From Ahrensia sp. (GTDB lineage: Bacteria; Pseudomonadota; Alphaproteobacteria; Rhizobiales; Rhizobiaceae), in assembly GCA_002706335.1 (NCBI GenBank), contig PAKZ01000043.1, forward strand, positions 163,338-227,337: a DNA stretch of 64,000 nucleotides, read 5' to 3'. Both the position numbers and the translations under genes were made by a program. This document shows positions 25,241 to 33,726 of this stretch, piece by piece (the first letter of the stretch is position 1; each line of letters opens with the position of its first letter). Below the pieces are notes generated by a model that had not been told where the DNA came from, did no database searches, and was given only the letters and a program-made list of their open reading frames with translations.

Positions 25241-25644
25241 TTGCAGTAAACCCCACTGACGTGCCGTCGCCCTTCGGAGATTACAGCCACGCGGTCCTGG
25301 CTGGGTCGCTTTTGGTCACCTCCGGCCAGTTGGCGGTCACCGAAGGAGAGCCAGTGCCCAACGATGTCGGGCGGCAAGCCGAAATCTGCTTTGAGCATAT
25401 TCGCAGGATTCTGTATGCGGTGGACATGGGCTTCGAGCATGTGATCCGCTTCAATGCTTATGTCACCAGACGCGAGCACATGCCGCTTTATATGGAGGCC
25501 AGAGACCGGGTTCTTTCGCACCTCACGGTGAAGCCGGCATCGACACTCATGATAGTTTCGGGCTTTACCAGGGCGGAGTTCCTGGTCGAGGTGGAAGCAA
25601 TGGCGCTGCGCGGCATTTCGACCGATTCGCAATCCCGATCCTGA
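25237..25644 (+). CDS. RidA/YjgF/RutC family deaminase-like protein
   Basis: A 135-residue member of the YjgF/YER057c/UK114 family, trimeric proteins that hydrolyse reactive enamine/imine intermediates. The segments SPFGDYSHAVLAGSLLVTSGQLAV, the PNDVGRQAEICFEHIRRIL helix and STLMIVSGFTRAEFLVEVEAMA fit the fold. The conserved Arg of the active groups (usually in PxRxxV near residue 105) is not evident: the matching stretch reads KPASTLMIV, so it may belong to a divergent subgroup. Start is GTG 25237 overlapping the previous stop. It closes the operon. Confidence 0.88.
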   Translation: MIAVNPTDVPSPFGDYSHAVLAGSLLVTSGQLAVTEGEPVPNDVGRQAEICFEHIRRILYAVDMGFEHVIRFNAYVTRREHMPLYMEARDRVLSHLTVKPASTLMIVSGFTRAEFLVEVEAMALRGISTDSQSRS

Positions 25645-25686
25645 CCCTGTCCGGCTCTACACTCGTTTCGTGACGCCTCGCTGAAG

Positions 25687-26763
25687 CTACAGGTCAGCCG
25701 CCACGCGAAATCCGCAATTGCCGGCCGAGCTGTCCGGATCGTTCTGCGTTCGCGAATGGACATGATACCGGTCGCAATAACTTACGTGGCAAAGATAGGA
25801 GCCGCCCCGCTGGACGCGGGCATAGCCATCTTCGGGACCGGCGGGGTCCTGCGCGGGCAAAAGGCCGGCCACCGGCAGCGCGCCGAAATAATCCTGCACC
25901 CATTCCCAGACATTGCCTGTCATGTTGTAAAGACCGTAACCATTGGGCGCGAAGGCGTCCGCCGGGGCGGTGCCAATCCACCCGTCGTCGCCGGAGTTTC
26001 GGTGGGGAAAGGCACCTTGGAACGTGTTCATTGCATATCGGCCGCCCGGCATTAGTTCATCACCCCAAGGGAACTTCTTGTTCTTCAGGCCGCCTCGTGC
26101 CGCGAACTCCCATTCCGCCTCTCGAGGCAGGCGCAATCCGGACCAGCGGGCGTAGGCAAGCGCATCGTACCAGGTCACGTGAACGACAGGATGATCCGGG
26201 CGCGAGACAACATCACTCCCCGGCCCCTCAGGCGCTGACCAGCTTGCGCCGTGGACCTTGCGCCACCAAGGGAGGTCTGGAGGACTGTCGGGCCATCTAC
26301 CCAGTTCGGCGCCGAGCAGCAGATGGAACACGAAGCTCCACCCCTCCCGTTCGGCGACCGTCCGATAGCCCGTCTCCCTCGTGAAGCGGTCGAACTGGCT
26401 GTTCGTTACCGTCGTTGGCGCGAGAAGGAAGGGCGAGACCCTCACCTTGCGACGCGGACTGTCCAGATCTGACGGAAAAGAGGAGCGCCGCGCACCCATT
26501 TCAAACACGCCGCCCGGAATTTCCATCATCTCCGCACGCAGATTCTCGGTCAGCGCCTCGCCAGCTGGAGTAACCGCCAGGGATTGGGCGATGTGCAGCT
26601 GATGAGCGGCGGCCGGGTCGTACGTACCCGATTGCTCCGAAGTCTTCAGGTCAAGGGTGCAACAGTCTTTGGTGATGTTCTTTACCCCATATGTCGCGAG
26701 TCCTCCAAGTATTAGCGGCTGCCGCCAGTGCGTTCCAGAGTGCACCTTTGTGCGACATCGCAT
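25687..26763 (-). CDS. Formylglycine-generating enzyme (sulfatase-modifying factor)
   Basis: This enzyme oxidises the Cys of the sulfatase motif CxPxR to formylglycine, using copper and oxygen. The end of the protein carries the catalytic pair in GGSYLCHVSYCDRYHVHSR, with the two active-site Cys five residues apart, and the closing NCGFRVA. Other family blocks are MMEIPGGVFEMGA, HPVVHVTWYDALAYARW, LPREAEWEFAARGG and MTGNVWEWVQD. An upstream Cys-Cys pair (KDCCTLD) precedes the core, as in many bacterial FGEs. The start is uncertain: ATG 26763 is offered, but no start before the Cys-Cys pair has a good ribosome site. It points toward the RidA gene (42-bp convergent gap). Confidence 0.9.
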   Translation of the reverse strand: MRCRTKVHSGTHWRQPLILGGLATYGVKNITKDCCTLDLKTSEQSGTYDPAAAHQLHIAQSLAVTPAGEALTENLRAEMMEIPGGVFEMGARRSSFPSDLDSPRRKVRVSPFLLAPTTVTNSQFDRFTRETGYRTVAEREGWSFVFHLLLGAELGRWPDSPPDLPWWRKVHGASWSAPEGPGSDVVSRPDHPVVHVTWYDALAYARWSGLRLPREAEWEFAARGGLKNKKFPWGDELMPGGRYAMNTFQGAFPHRNSGDDGWIGTAPADAFAPNGYGLYNMTGNVWEWVQDYFGALPVAGLLPAQDPAGPEDGYARVQRGGSYLCHVSYCDRYHVHSRTQNDPDSSAGNCGFRVAADL

Positions 26764-27235
26764 TTGACCGTGGCGGAATGTCCAATTCGTGGCAGCAAGC
26801 GGAATGACCGATACTGACGGTTGCAGGAAAAAACGGACATCCGGCATCCGAAACAATCTCACTCATCGCTTGGATTGGGACATCTTCCCGGTGGCAGATG
26901 GTTCGCAATGGGCGGTAGTCACGCCAAGCGAAGTTATCGCGGATGAAGGCCTGAGGTGGGAAGCGGTCGAGATGACTAGCCGTGCTCTGTTGCCGGCAAG
27001 CGAATGACCAGGCTTTCAGCTTTTTCTGAAGGACTGACAATGCCGACAGTGCGGGATTCAAAAGCCGCATAAATGCGACATTAACAGTCGTAGCGACGGA
27101 TTTGTGCGGCCGCGGCTTCACGTTTGTCGCGTAGACCCGGCACAGGGTCGACTTTTTGACATTGCAGCCCGATGCAGCCGAGGCCATTTTCGAATGAGAG
27201 GCATAGTCGATGTCCGCGTAAACAGAACGGTGAAG
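26764..27235. other. Intergenic region, no supported gene
   Basis: This separates the leftward FGE gene from the rightward SDR gene and must hold both promoters. Overlapping short ORFs on both strands have implausible composition. Parts look like decayed sequence, but no IS ends or repeats are provable by eye. Confidence 0.45.
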
Positions 27236-27988
27236 ATGGCAGGACGGCTTGAGAACAGAAAAGCCCTCGTCACTGGCGGGAGTCGCGGCATCGGTGCGGC
27301 TATTGCGATTGCTTTCGCATCTGAGGGTGCGGACGTGGCCTTCTGCCACGACGACGACGCGGAGGGGGCTGCCGAAGTTGTGTCAGCGATCGAGGGATGC
27401 GGGCGCAATGCGATGGCCATTCAGTGCGATGTGGCGGATGACGCCGATGTTCAGGCGTTCTGGGCCGAAAGCGCGCGCGCGCTCGGTCCGATCGACATTC
27501 TGGTCAACAATGCCGGCATTGGCGCTGAACGGAGTTTCGACGCGATCGATCTGAACGAATTTGACCGCATGATCGCCGTCAATTTGCGGGCCGTTTTTCA
27601 TTTCGCGAAACTGGCCTCACCGGGCATGCAGAGCATGCACTGGGGAAGGATAATCAACATCGCCTCCCAGCTTGCCTATAAAGGCGCGCCGGGGCTTGCG
27701 CATTACTGCGCCGCAAAGGCCGGTGTGATTGGCCTGACGCGTGCCCTGGCTGTTGAGCTTGCCGGGAGCGGCATACTCGTCAACGCAATTGCGCCGGGCA
27801 TGGTGGAGACTCGGCTAAATGACGGGCTGACCGCGGAATGGAAAGACCGCAAGCTCAGCGAGTTGCCGATTCATCGGTTCGGCAATCCAGCCGAGATTGC
27901 CCCGACAGCCGTTTTGCTGGCCTCGTCCGACGGCGATTTCTATGTCGGCCAAACACTGTCTCCGAACGGTGGAGATGTATTCCTGTGA
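27236..27988 (+). CDS. Short-chain dehydrogenase/reductase (FabG-like)
   Basis: A 250-residue classical SDR that oxidises or reduces an alcohol/ketone with NAD(P). It has the nucleotide motif TGGSRGIG near the start, the NNAG motif, Ser in IINIASQ and the catalytic Tyr-x3-Lys in HYCAAKAG. The C-terminal NGGD closing is standard. ATG 27236 is used; longer readings lack a ribosome site. The epimerase-like gene follows 31 bp later in the same direction, so the two form an operon. Substrate is unknown. An Asp occupies the region after strand 2 (HDDD), which leans toward NAD, but this is weak evidence. Confidence 0.9.
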   Translation: MAGRLENRKALVTGGSRGIGAAIAIAFASEGADVAFCHDDDAEGAAEVVSAIEGCGRNAMAIQCDVADDADVQAFWAESARALGPIDILVNNAGIGAERSFDAIDLNEFDRMIAVNLRAVFHFAKLASPGMQSMHWGRIINIASQLAYKGAPGLAHYCAAKAGVIGLTRALAVELAGSGILVNAIAPGMVETRLNDGLTAEWKDRKLSELPIHRFGNPAEIAPTAVLLASSDGDFYVGQTLSPNGGDVFL

Positions 27989-28019
27989 TCGCGCCCAATC
28001 TCGAAATCAGGGGATTTGA

Positions 28020-28934
28020 ATGACCTCAGGTCGTGTGCTCATCACGGGCGCCTATGGTCTGATAGGCCATGAAACCGTTCTTGCGCTCCAGTCGGCTGGC
28101 TTCGACGTGGTGCCGACCGATATCTTGCCTGAACCGCCAAGCGATGCGGCTTTCGAGGCTGTGCCCCTTGCAATTACCGGCGTCGCGCCAATCCTGCGAG
28201 TTCTCGAGGAGCACGGGATTGAATCGATCGTTCATACCGCAGGCGTCTCCGGTCCCATGCTCGGTAAGAGCCAGCCGCATTCGGTGCTGTCGACTAATGT
28301 TGGCGGCGCGCTCGACCTCTATGAGGCGGCGCGACTGGCTTCGGTGCAAAGGATTGTTCTGACATCAAGCGCCGGTGCATATGGCGACACCGGAGATGTG
28401 CTCGTTGATGAGGGCGTACCGCTCGCCGCCACCAGCGCCTATGGTGTCTCCAAGCTTTGTTCGGAGCGGATTGCGCAGGCTTATGCGCATCACAATGTCG
28501 AAAGCGTCATCCTGCGCCCCTCATGGGTTTATGGACATCGTCGTCGAACAGATTGCGTGATCAAGACGATGATCACAGACGCGCTCGCTAATGCGCCGAC
28601 GCATTTTCCCTATGGCGCCGGGTTTTCGCGTCAGTTCGTACATGTCTCTGATGTGGCCGCTTCCGTCAACAAGGCTTTGACGACCACCAAAGGGGTGCAG
28701 AGGGCCTATAATATCTCTGAAGGAATACGCTATCCCCTGGACGATGTGGCAAGGCTTGTACGCGAGCGGCTGCCTACCGCGCAAATCGATATGGCTGACG
28801 GGCCCGATCCCGACGATATTCTATGCGGTCAACTGGATATTTCCGCCGCCAGAGCCAATCTCGACTGGGAGCCCAAGATCGACCTGCCAACCGGCATTGA
28901 TAAGATGATTCTTGCGCTCTCAGGTCGACAGTGA
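28020..28934 (+). CDS. NAD-dependent epimerase/dehydratase (extended SDR)
   Basis: A 304-residue extended SDR. The NAD motif GAYGLIG is at residues 10-16, the active site shows Ser in LTSSAGAYG and Tyr-x3-Lys in AYGVSK, and the C-terminal half (FSRQFVHVSDVAAS, YNISEG) is the usual sugar/acid-binding part. Relatives include UDP-sugar epimerases and uronate dehydrogenases. Since it follows an SDR and is convergent with the ABC regulator, a catabolic sugar or acid role is possible, but nothing in the sequence decides it. Confidence 0.87.
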   Translation: MTSGRVLITGAYGLIGHETVLALQSAGFDVVPTDILPEPPSDAAFEAVPLAITGVAPILRVLEEHGIESIVHTAGVSGPMLGKSQPHSVLSTNVGGALDLYEAARLASVQRIVLTSSAGAYGDTGDVLVDEGVPLAATSAYGVSKLCSERIAQAYAHHNVESVILRPSWVYGHRRRTDCVIKTMITDALANAPTHFPYGAGFSRQFVHVSDVAASVNKALTTTKGVQRAYNISEGIRYPLDDVARLVRERLPTAQIDMADGPDPDDILCGQLDISAARANLDWEPKIDLPTGIDKMILALSGRQ

Positions 28935-28971
28935 AGGCCTGAAAAGCCGCCCGCCACCCTGTCATCCTTGT

Positions 28972-30468
28972 TTACTGGGAGAATTCGCTTGGCTCCTCGA
29001 CGAACAGGTTCTTGAGCGCGCCGCCGGAAATCGAATTCACCACCAGGGGGATGCCGATCTGCCGCTTTTGCTTGAGATCGCGGTCGCCCCAATAGGTGAG
29101 GCGCGAGGAGCGGCTCATCATCGGGTTTTCGATCGAAAAATCCGGGATCATGGCCTGGAAACTGCGGATGTCACTGAGCGCGCGCTCGCCCGCCATCTGA
29201 AGCGTCGCCAAGATCAATTCCAGCGCATGAACTTTTGTCCCCGCCTCGTCGTTCCACTGACCTGCCAGCCGGGTAAAGCGGACCATGAAATCCTGCATCC
29301 GTTCGCTGCGCGAATCGATCGGGCTGGCGCCTCCGACCATGACTATCCCGTCAGCGAGACTGCCAATCGCACTGACCAGAAAATCCGCGTCTTGCGCAGC
29401 TTCGGTGGTGATCGGTCCCGAAAAACCCATGTCTCTGGCACGCGCGATCAAGCGCACAGAATCCTGCGGAGCGAGATTGGGGAGGGCCAGAACATCGGGC
29501 ATCATTTCCAGCGCCGGGACAAGTGCGCGTTCGATATCATCGCCGCCCGAGCGGCAAATGCCAGAGCCCGATATCATTCGCAGGCCAATGCTTTTCGCGA
29601 TCCTGATGAGTTCGGATCGCTGCTGCAAGCCTTCCGGGGTGGACGGCGAAACAATACTCAAGGTTTGAACACCTTCGCTTTGCATCAGATACTGATAAAT
29701 CCTCGGTGCGGCCTGATAGTTCGCAACTTGGCAAAGCACGGCATTTTCATGCGGCGGTCTGTATAGCGACCGGGTGAATGAATAGGGGAACAGCATCGCC
29801 CGGTTGCGTTCTACCACTGGCGTGGCCGCCGCAATCGTCTGCTCGACATTGGGGCCGATAATATAGCGAACCCCTTCGGTTTCTGTCAGGAAACGTGCGC
29901 CTTCGGCGGCGCGGCTGGGCTGCATTCCGTCGTCAAATGACACGATCTGGACACGGTAGCGTTCTCCGGAAATTTCCACGCCGCCCGCGTCATTATACAT
30001 CTCCGCAGTAACTTCTGCGCAGTGTTTGCTCACAAGTCCCCATGCCGCCGCCGGGCCGCTCATCGTGCCAAGAACGCCGATTTTCAGGTCGAGGTCGGAA
30101 CTGCGTACTGTCGTTGCAAGCCTGCGTGGATGTCGCACGCTGGTCGCGCCGTCGCGGCGTATACGCGAACGTTTGGGGAGCCGAGCGATGTCGAGCGCCT
30201 GCCCCTCTGTATCATGCGTCGGATCTGCCAGGTCGCTGAAGGGCAGACCTAAGCCAAGCACATGAACCGCCGTCGCATAAAGACCGACCGACACGCCAAG
30301 ATCGCCGGCTTCAAGTCGGGAGTAAGTGGTGCGATGCACGCCGAGCGATTTGGCCACTTCTTCGGCTGTCAAGCCGCGCCGAAGCCGGGCGATGCGAATG
30401 TCCGCTGCAAACTTTTTAAGCGAATCTGCCACTGCATGAGGCACTTCTGCTTGAAGAATACGCTTCAT
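28972..30468 (-). CDS. XRE helix-turn-helix fused to a LivJ-type periplasmic-binding-protein domain (one-component regulator)
   Basis: A 498-residue protein with an unusual domain order. Residues 18-77 are an XRE/Cro-type HTH (RIARLRRGLTAEEVAKSLGVHRTTYSRLE). A basic linker spans 82-126. From 127 to the end lies a type I periplasmic-binding fold of the branched-chain amino acid/amide group (LKIGVLGTMSGPAAAWG, YNDAGGVEISGERYRVQIVSFDDG, GPNVEQTIAAATPVVE). There is no signal peptide, so the ligand domain works in the cytoplasm, as in LacI proteins but with a different binding family and DNA-binding head. It is divergent from the SsuA-type importer genes, which it probably regulates in response to the cargo or a product. 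Confidence 0.88.
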   Translation of the reverse strand: MKRILQAEVPHAVADSLKKFAADIRIARLRRGLTAEEVAKSLGVHRTTYSRLEAGDLGVSVGLYATAVHVLGLGLPFSDLADPTHDTEGQALDIARLPKRSRIRRDGATSVRHPRRLATTVRSSDLDLKIGVLGTMSGPAAAWGLVSKHCAEVTAEMYNDAGGVEISGERYRVQIVSFDDGMQPSRAAEGARFLTETEGVRYIIGPNVEQTIAAATPVVERNRAMLFPYSFTRSLYRPPHENAVLCQVANYQAAPRIYQYLMQSEGVQTLSIVSPSTPEGLQQRSELIRIAKSIGLRMISGSGICRSGGDDIERALVPALEMMPDVLALPNLAPQDSVRLIARARDMGFSGPITTEAAQDADFLVSAIGSLADGIVMVGGASPIDSRSERMQDFMVRFTRLAGQWNDEAGTKVHALELILATLQMAGERALSDIRSFQAMIPDFSIENPMMSRSSRLTYWGDRDLKQKRQIGIPLVVNSISGGALKNLFVEEPSEFSQ

Positions 30469-30592
30469 TTCCCTGCCTTTCGCGCGGCGAGAGCATGTTA
30501 GCGGTTTCCAGCAAGTTTCGTGCCACGTGGCGGTCTGTTGGGTACACGCGGGACGCGTTGTGACGCATATTTACGACATTAGGGCCTGCGCT

Positions 30593-30608
30593 GTCGCGAA
30601 TTTGCGAC
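30593..30608. promoter_or_regulatory. Inverted repeat, possible operator (GTCGC-N6-GCGAC)
   Basis: GTCGCGAATTTGCGAC is a perfect 5-bp inverted repeat with a 6-bp spacer in the 387-bp divergent region between the XRE-fusion gene and the ABC genes. A second GTCGC-containing repeat lies at 30712. It is a candidate site for the XRE-type regulator; no binding evidence exists. Confidence 0.45.
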
Positions 30609-30711
30609 CCAAGCGCGTTCCCGGTCGTTTCAAGCGCATTTTCCGCTGATTCTTTGATGTTGTGGCGCGAGCGAAACGACATCTAGTCTCAGCATATTGG
30701 CAACAATGGCC

Positions 30712-30745
30712 GTGTCGCGGGCCCGAAAACAAACACATGCGACAC
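30712..30745. promoter_or_regulatory. Inverted repeat, possible operator (GTGTCGC-N20-GCGACAC)
   Basis: GTGTCGC at 30712-30718 is mirrored by GCGACAC at 30739-30745. The arms share GTCGC/GCGAC with the repeat at 30593-30608. The rest of the 30469-30855 gap shows only promoter-like AT-rich stretches and the GGAAGAG ribosome site of the next gene. Confidence 0.45.
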
Positions 30746-30855
30746 ATCCGCCAGACCCAGAAATGCGCTGCACATCGTCAGCGTGATGTGAGTGCAAGAC
30801 TGCCTTTGAATGCTGACACCTAGCGAGATGCAAAAAGGAAAGGAAGAGAAAAGAT

Positions 30856-31926
30856 ATGATGCATGCTTTTCAACCAAACTTCAGGGTCGCGATGAAACGT
30901 GCGGGCGCCGCAGCGCTCGTGACGGCTATCGCGGGTATGGGTCTTGTGGTGCCTGCACAGACAACACTGGCACAGGAACCGGAAGTCACGAAGCTGGACT
31001 TCTGGGCGGTTCGTGATGCCCAGATGTCCGGGCAGATTGCGTTAGCTTCCGAAATGGGGTTCTTCAAGGACGAGGGGCTGGATGTCACCGTCAAGTGGAT
31101 CGTGAGCGGCACGGATGTACCCAGCCTCGCTGCCAGCGGCGAGATACTCATGACCGGTGAGTCTGTCTACATCTCTGCGATGCTGCAGGAAAAAGGCGTC
31201 GACATGCGCTACATGATGCCGATGTCCGATGTCGGCGGGTCTCAGCAGGTTGTTTTGGGACCTAACGTCGACGTGAGCTCGCCAAAGGATCTTGAAGGCA
31301 AGAAAATCGGCATGGCGGCTGGTGCGGGTGTCGGCATGGCGATTACCGCCATGTGCGAGGAATATGGCGTCGATTGCGCGAAAATCACTCTCGTCAACCT
31401 GCAGCCACCGGATCAGATTCCCGCGCTTGTACGTGGCGACATCGACGCCATGGCGATCTGGAATCCTTACGCCCTCGAAGGCGTGAAGGTGGGCGGTCGC
31501 CTCTATTTCTCCGGCAACAAGTCATACATTGACGGCGAGGAGAAGGAGGTCAACTACATGTACCTGGATGGCGGCCTCATCGTGAACGGCGAATTCGCCG
31601 ATGAGAATCCGGAGACCGTGAAGGCAGTGATGCGGGCTCTGATAACGGCTACAGAGTACTTCAACTCCCATTCCGTCGAGGAGACCGCGAGCATTCTGAC
31701 CGGGACGCTCGATATCCCCGAAGAAGACCTCCAGAAGATCCTGAGCATGAATATCTACACCAACAAGATCGATGAGGCGACGGTGGACAAGGCTACGACG
31801 CTCCTCGAATATGGCGGGCGCCCGGACATCGCCTGGGTAAACGAGGTCTATGCTCCCAAAGACCTCTATTATCTCGACCTGCTCAAGGAAGTCGCGCCGG
31901 ATTTGGTCACGGCCGAAGGGTTCTAG
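30856..31926 (+). CDS. ABC transporter substrate-binding protein (SsuA/TauA/NMT1-like)
   Basis: A 356-residue receptor with a signal peptide ending near AQTTLAQ (about residue 35). The mature part is of the nitrate/sulfonate/taurine type II fold: LASEMGFFKDEGLDVTVKWIVSGTDVPSLAASGEI, the GKKIGMAAGAGVGMAI strand-helix and ALVRGDIDAMAIWNPYA. Relatives bind sulfonates, nitrate, pyrimidine precursors or small aromatic acids. The start could be either of two adjacent ATG codons (30856 or 30859) behind GGAAAGGAAGAG. It is followed by its ATPase and permease genes and is divergent from the XRE-fusion regulator. Substrate is unknown. Confidence 0.92.
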   Translation: MMHAFQPNFRVAMKRAGAAALVTAIAGMGLVVPAQTTLAQEPEVTKLDFWAVRDAQMSGQIALASEMGFFKDEGLDVTVKWIVSGTDVPSLAASGEILMTGESVYISAMLQEKGVDMRYMMPMSDVGGSQQVVLGPNVDVSSPKDLEGKKIGMAAGAGVGMAITAMCEEYGVDCAKITLVNLQPPDQIPALVRGDIDAMAIWNPYALEGVKVGGRLYFSGNKSYIDGEEKEVNYMYLDGGLIVNGEFADENPETVKAVMRALITATEYFNSHSVEETASILTGTLDIPEEDLQKILSMNIYTNKIDEATVDKATTLLEYGGRPDIAWVNEVYAPKDLYYLDLLKEVAPDLVTAEGF

Positions 31927-32028
31927 GAAGAGCACTGCCATGATCAACTTGCCAGGCGGCGCTCGCGGCCGGCTGGCAAGCTTCTTGCTTGCACTGTGTA
32001 ATTCCTCATCGGATTCAGGGCCAATCAC

Positions 32029-32778
32029 TTGGACACGACGCCTAAGCTCCGTTTCGACCGGATTGACATGGTCTTTTCTCGACCAAAGCAGCCGCCGGTG
32101 CAGATTCTCAAATCCGTAAGCTTCAATGTTGGCGAAGGGGAATTCGTTTGCCTGCTGGGACCCTCGGGGTGCGGCAAGTCGACCTTGCTCAATATCGCGG
32201 CCGGTTTGCTCAAGCCCAGCGCGGGAACGGTGAGTGTCGATTCAAAAATCGTCACAGGACCGGGGCGAGACCGCGGCGTGGTATTTCAGGAATACGCCCT
32301 CTTCCCATGGCTGACTGTGCGCCAGAATGTGATTCTGGGCGCCAAATCGGCCGACGGAAAATTCGACGGCGACAAGGTCGATCACTTCCTGATCGTGACG
32401 GGTATGTATGACCACCGCGACAAGTTGCCCAAAGAGCTTTCGGGCGGGATGAAGCAGCGCGCTGCCATAGCGCGCACTCTTGCCAATGATCCCGAAATCA
32501 TCCTGATGGACGAGCCGTTCGGTGCGCTCGATCCCTATACGCGCGAGGCGCTGCAGGATCAGCTCATCGAGCTGTGGAGCGGCTCCAAGAAAACCATTCT
32601 GTTCGTGACCCATAGCGTCGAGGAGGCCGCCTATCTGGCGGGGACCGTGATCCTGCTCAAGGCGCATCCGGGTGAACTGAAGGCCACAATCAGCAATGAG
32701 GTTGCCTGGCCCCGCGAACGTGCGTCGGAAGATCTAATCGGCATTGAAAGGACGATACGCAGTGTCGAAAGAACGTAG
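32029..32778 (+). CDS. ABC transporter ATP-binding protein (SsuB/TauB type)
   Basis: A 249-residue ATPase with Walker A GPSGCGKST, signature LSGGMKQR, Walker B IILMDEPFGALD and the switch His in FVTHS. The start is a problem: the only start codon before the core is TTG 32029 and it lacks a clear ribosome site; an ATG at residue 14 is the alternative. A 102-bp gap separates it from the receptor gene, enough for a regulatory element or a decayed start. Its end overlaps the permease gene by 17 bp. It energises uptake with the receptor upstream. Confidence 0.9.
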   Translation: MDTTPKLRFDRIDMVFSRPKQPPVQILKSVSFNVGEGEFVCLLGPSGCGKSTLLNIAAGLLKPSAGTVSVDSKIVTGPGRDRGVVFQEYALFPWLTVRQNVILGAKSADGKFDGDKVDHFLIVTGMYDHRDKLPKELSGGMKQRAAIARTLANDPEIILMDEPFGALDPYTREALQDQLIELWSGSKKTILFVTHSVEEAAYLAGTVILLKAHPGELKATISNEVAWPRERASEDLIGIERTIRSVERT

Positions 32779-33625
32779 TACCCGGCTTGATACGCTGGAG
32801 AACCAGCTTGATACGTTGGAGAAGAAACGTTTCGCGGATTTCAGCCTCCAGAACCAGAACGCCATGCGGGTTTACAAGCTCATAAGTCTGGTTGCCTTTA
32901 TTGCCGCATGGCAGTTGCTAGATTTGGTCAACGGCCACTTCAATTTTTACAATCCGCTGCTCTTTCCGTCGCCGCTTGATATCGCCACAAGAGCGGCGGC
33001 GCTTTGGTCGACTGGTGTGCTGCAGAACCATATTGTCGCATCGGTGTCCCGCGTCTTTATTGGCACGCTCATAGCGTTTCCGCTTGCTGTCGTGCTGGGT
33101 ATTGGCATCGCTCGGTCGAGATTGTTCGAGGTAGTCTTCGAGCCGGTCGTCGAACTCATTCGGCCGATCCCGCCGCTGGCGGTCCTGCCATTGTTCATTC
33201 TTTGGTTCGGCATAGGCGAGTTGTCCAAATTGATGTTCATCGCCTTTGCGGCCTTCTACATCATCCTGACAAACGTCATGCTGAGCGCGGTGAACATCGA
33301 CGTGGTGCTGGTTCGTGCCGCCAGAACTCTTGGTATCAATGGCTGGCGCTTCTACCGGGAGATCGTCTTTCCGGCGATCTCTCCGGATCTGTTCATAGGG
33401 GTCCGGTTGGGATTGTCTGCGGGCTTCGTCATGATTGTCGCAGCGGAGTTCATCGCGGCGGATGTCGGACTGGGCTATATGATCAATTACGCGCGCGCTT
33501 TCTTCCGCGTTTCAGACATGTTTGTCGGCGCGCTGACAATCGGTTTTATAGGGTTCGCCGTGAACATGGTGTTGGTTAGAATCGAGCGACAGATTTTCAG
33601 CTGGCGCGTCATTGATGAACGCTGA
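32762..33625 (+). CDS. ABC transporter permease (SsuC/TauC type)
   Basis: A 287-residue inner-membrane protein with about six helices, of the nitrate/sulfonate/taurine permease group. The EAA loop reads RAARTLGINGWRFYREIVFPAISPDLFIGVRLGLSAGFV, the typical contact with the ATPase. GTG 32762 is used because AAAGGA lies 9 bp upstream; a TTG at 32744 is in frame. A charged segment of about 30 residues (LDTLENQLDTLEKKRF, possibly coiled-coil) precedes the first helix, longer than in SsuC. It ends the importer operon, 100 bp before a recombinase remnant. Confidence 0.92.
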   Translation: MSKERSTRLDTLENQLDTLEKKRFADFSLQNQNAMRVYKLISLVAFIAAWQLLDLVNGHFNFYNPLLFPSPLDIATRAAALWSTGVLQNHIVASVSRVFIGTLIAFPLAVVLGIGIARSRLFEVVFEPVVELIRPIPPLAVLPLFILWFGIGELSKLMFIAFAAFYIILTNVMLSAVNIDVVLVRAARTLGINGWRFYREIVFPAISPDLFIGVRLGLSAGFVMIVAAEFIAADVGLGYMINYARAFFRVSDMFVGALTIGFIGFAVNMVLVRIERQIFSWRVIDER

Positions 33626-33726
33626 TGCCGCGCAAATCGTTCGACTGTCCTGGCGGTTGGCCCCATGGCGGGAGGTTGCCGCGCGATGTCGATGAAGGCC
33701 TGATCGATCAGATCGGCGTCTGAAAG

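Noticed and set aside
26651..27349. 232-codon minus-strand ORF between FGE and SDR genes
   Set aside because: It overlaps both genuine genes in other frames, and its Ser/His/Cys-rich sequence does not look like a protein.
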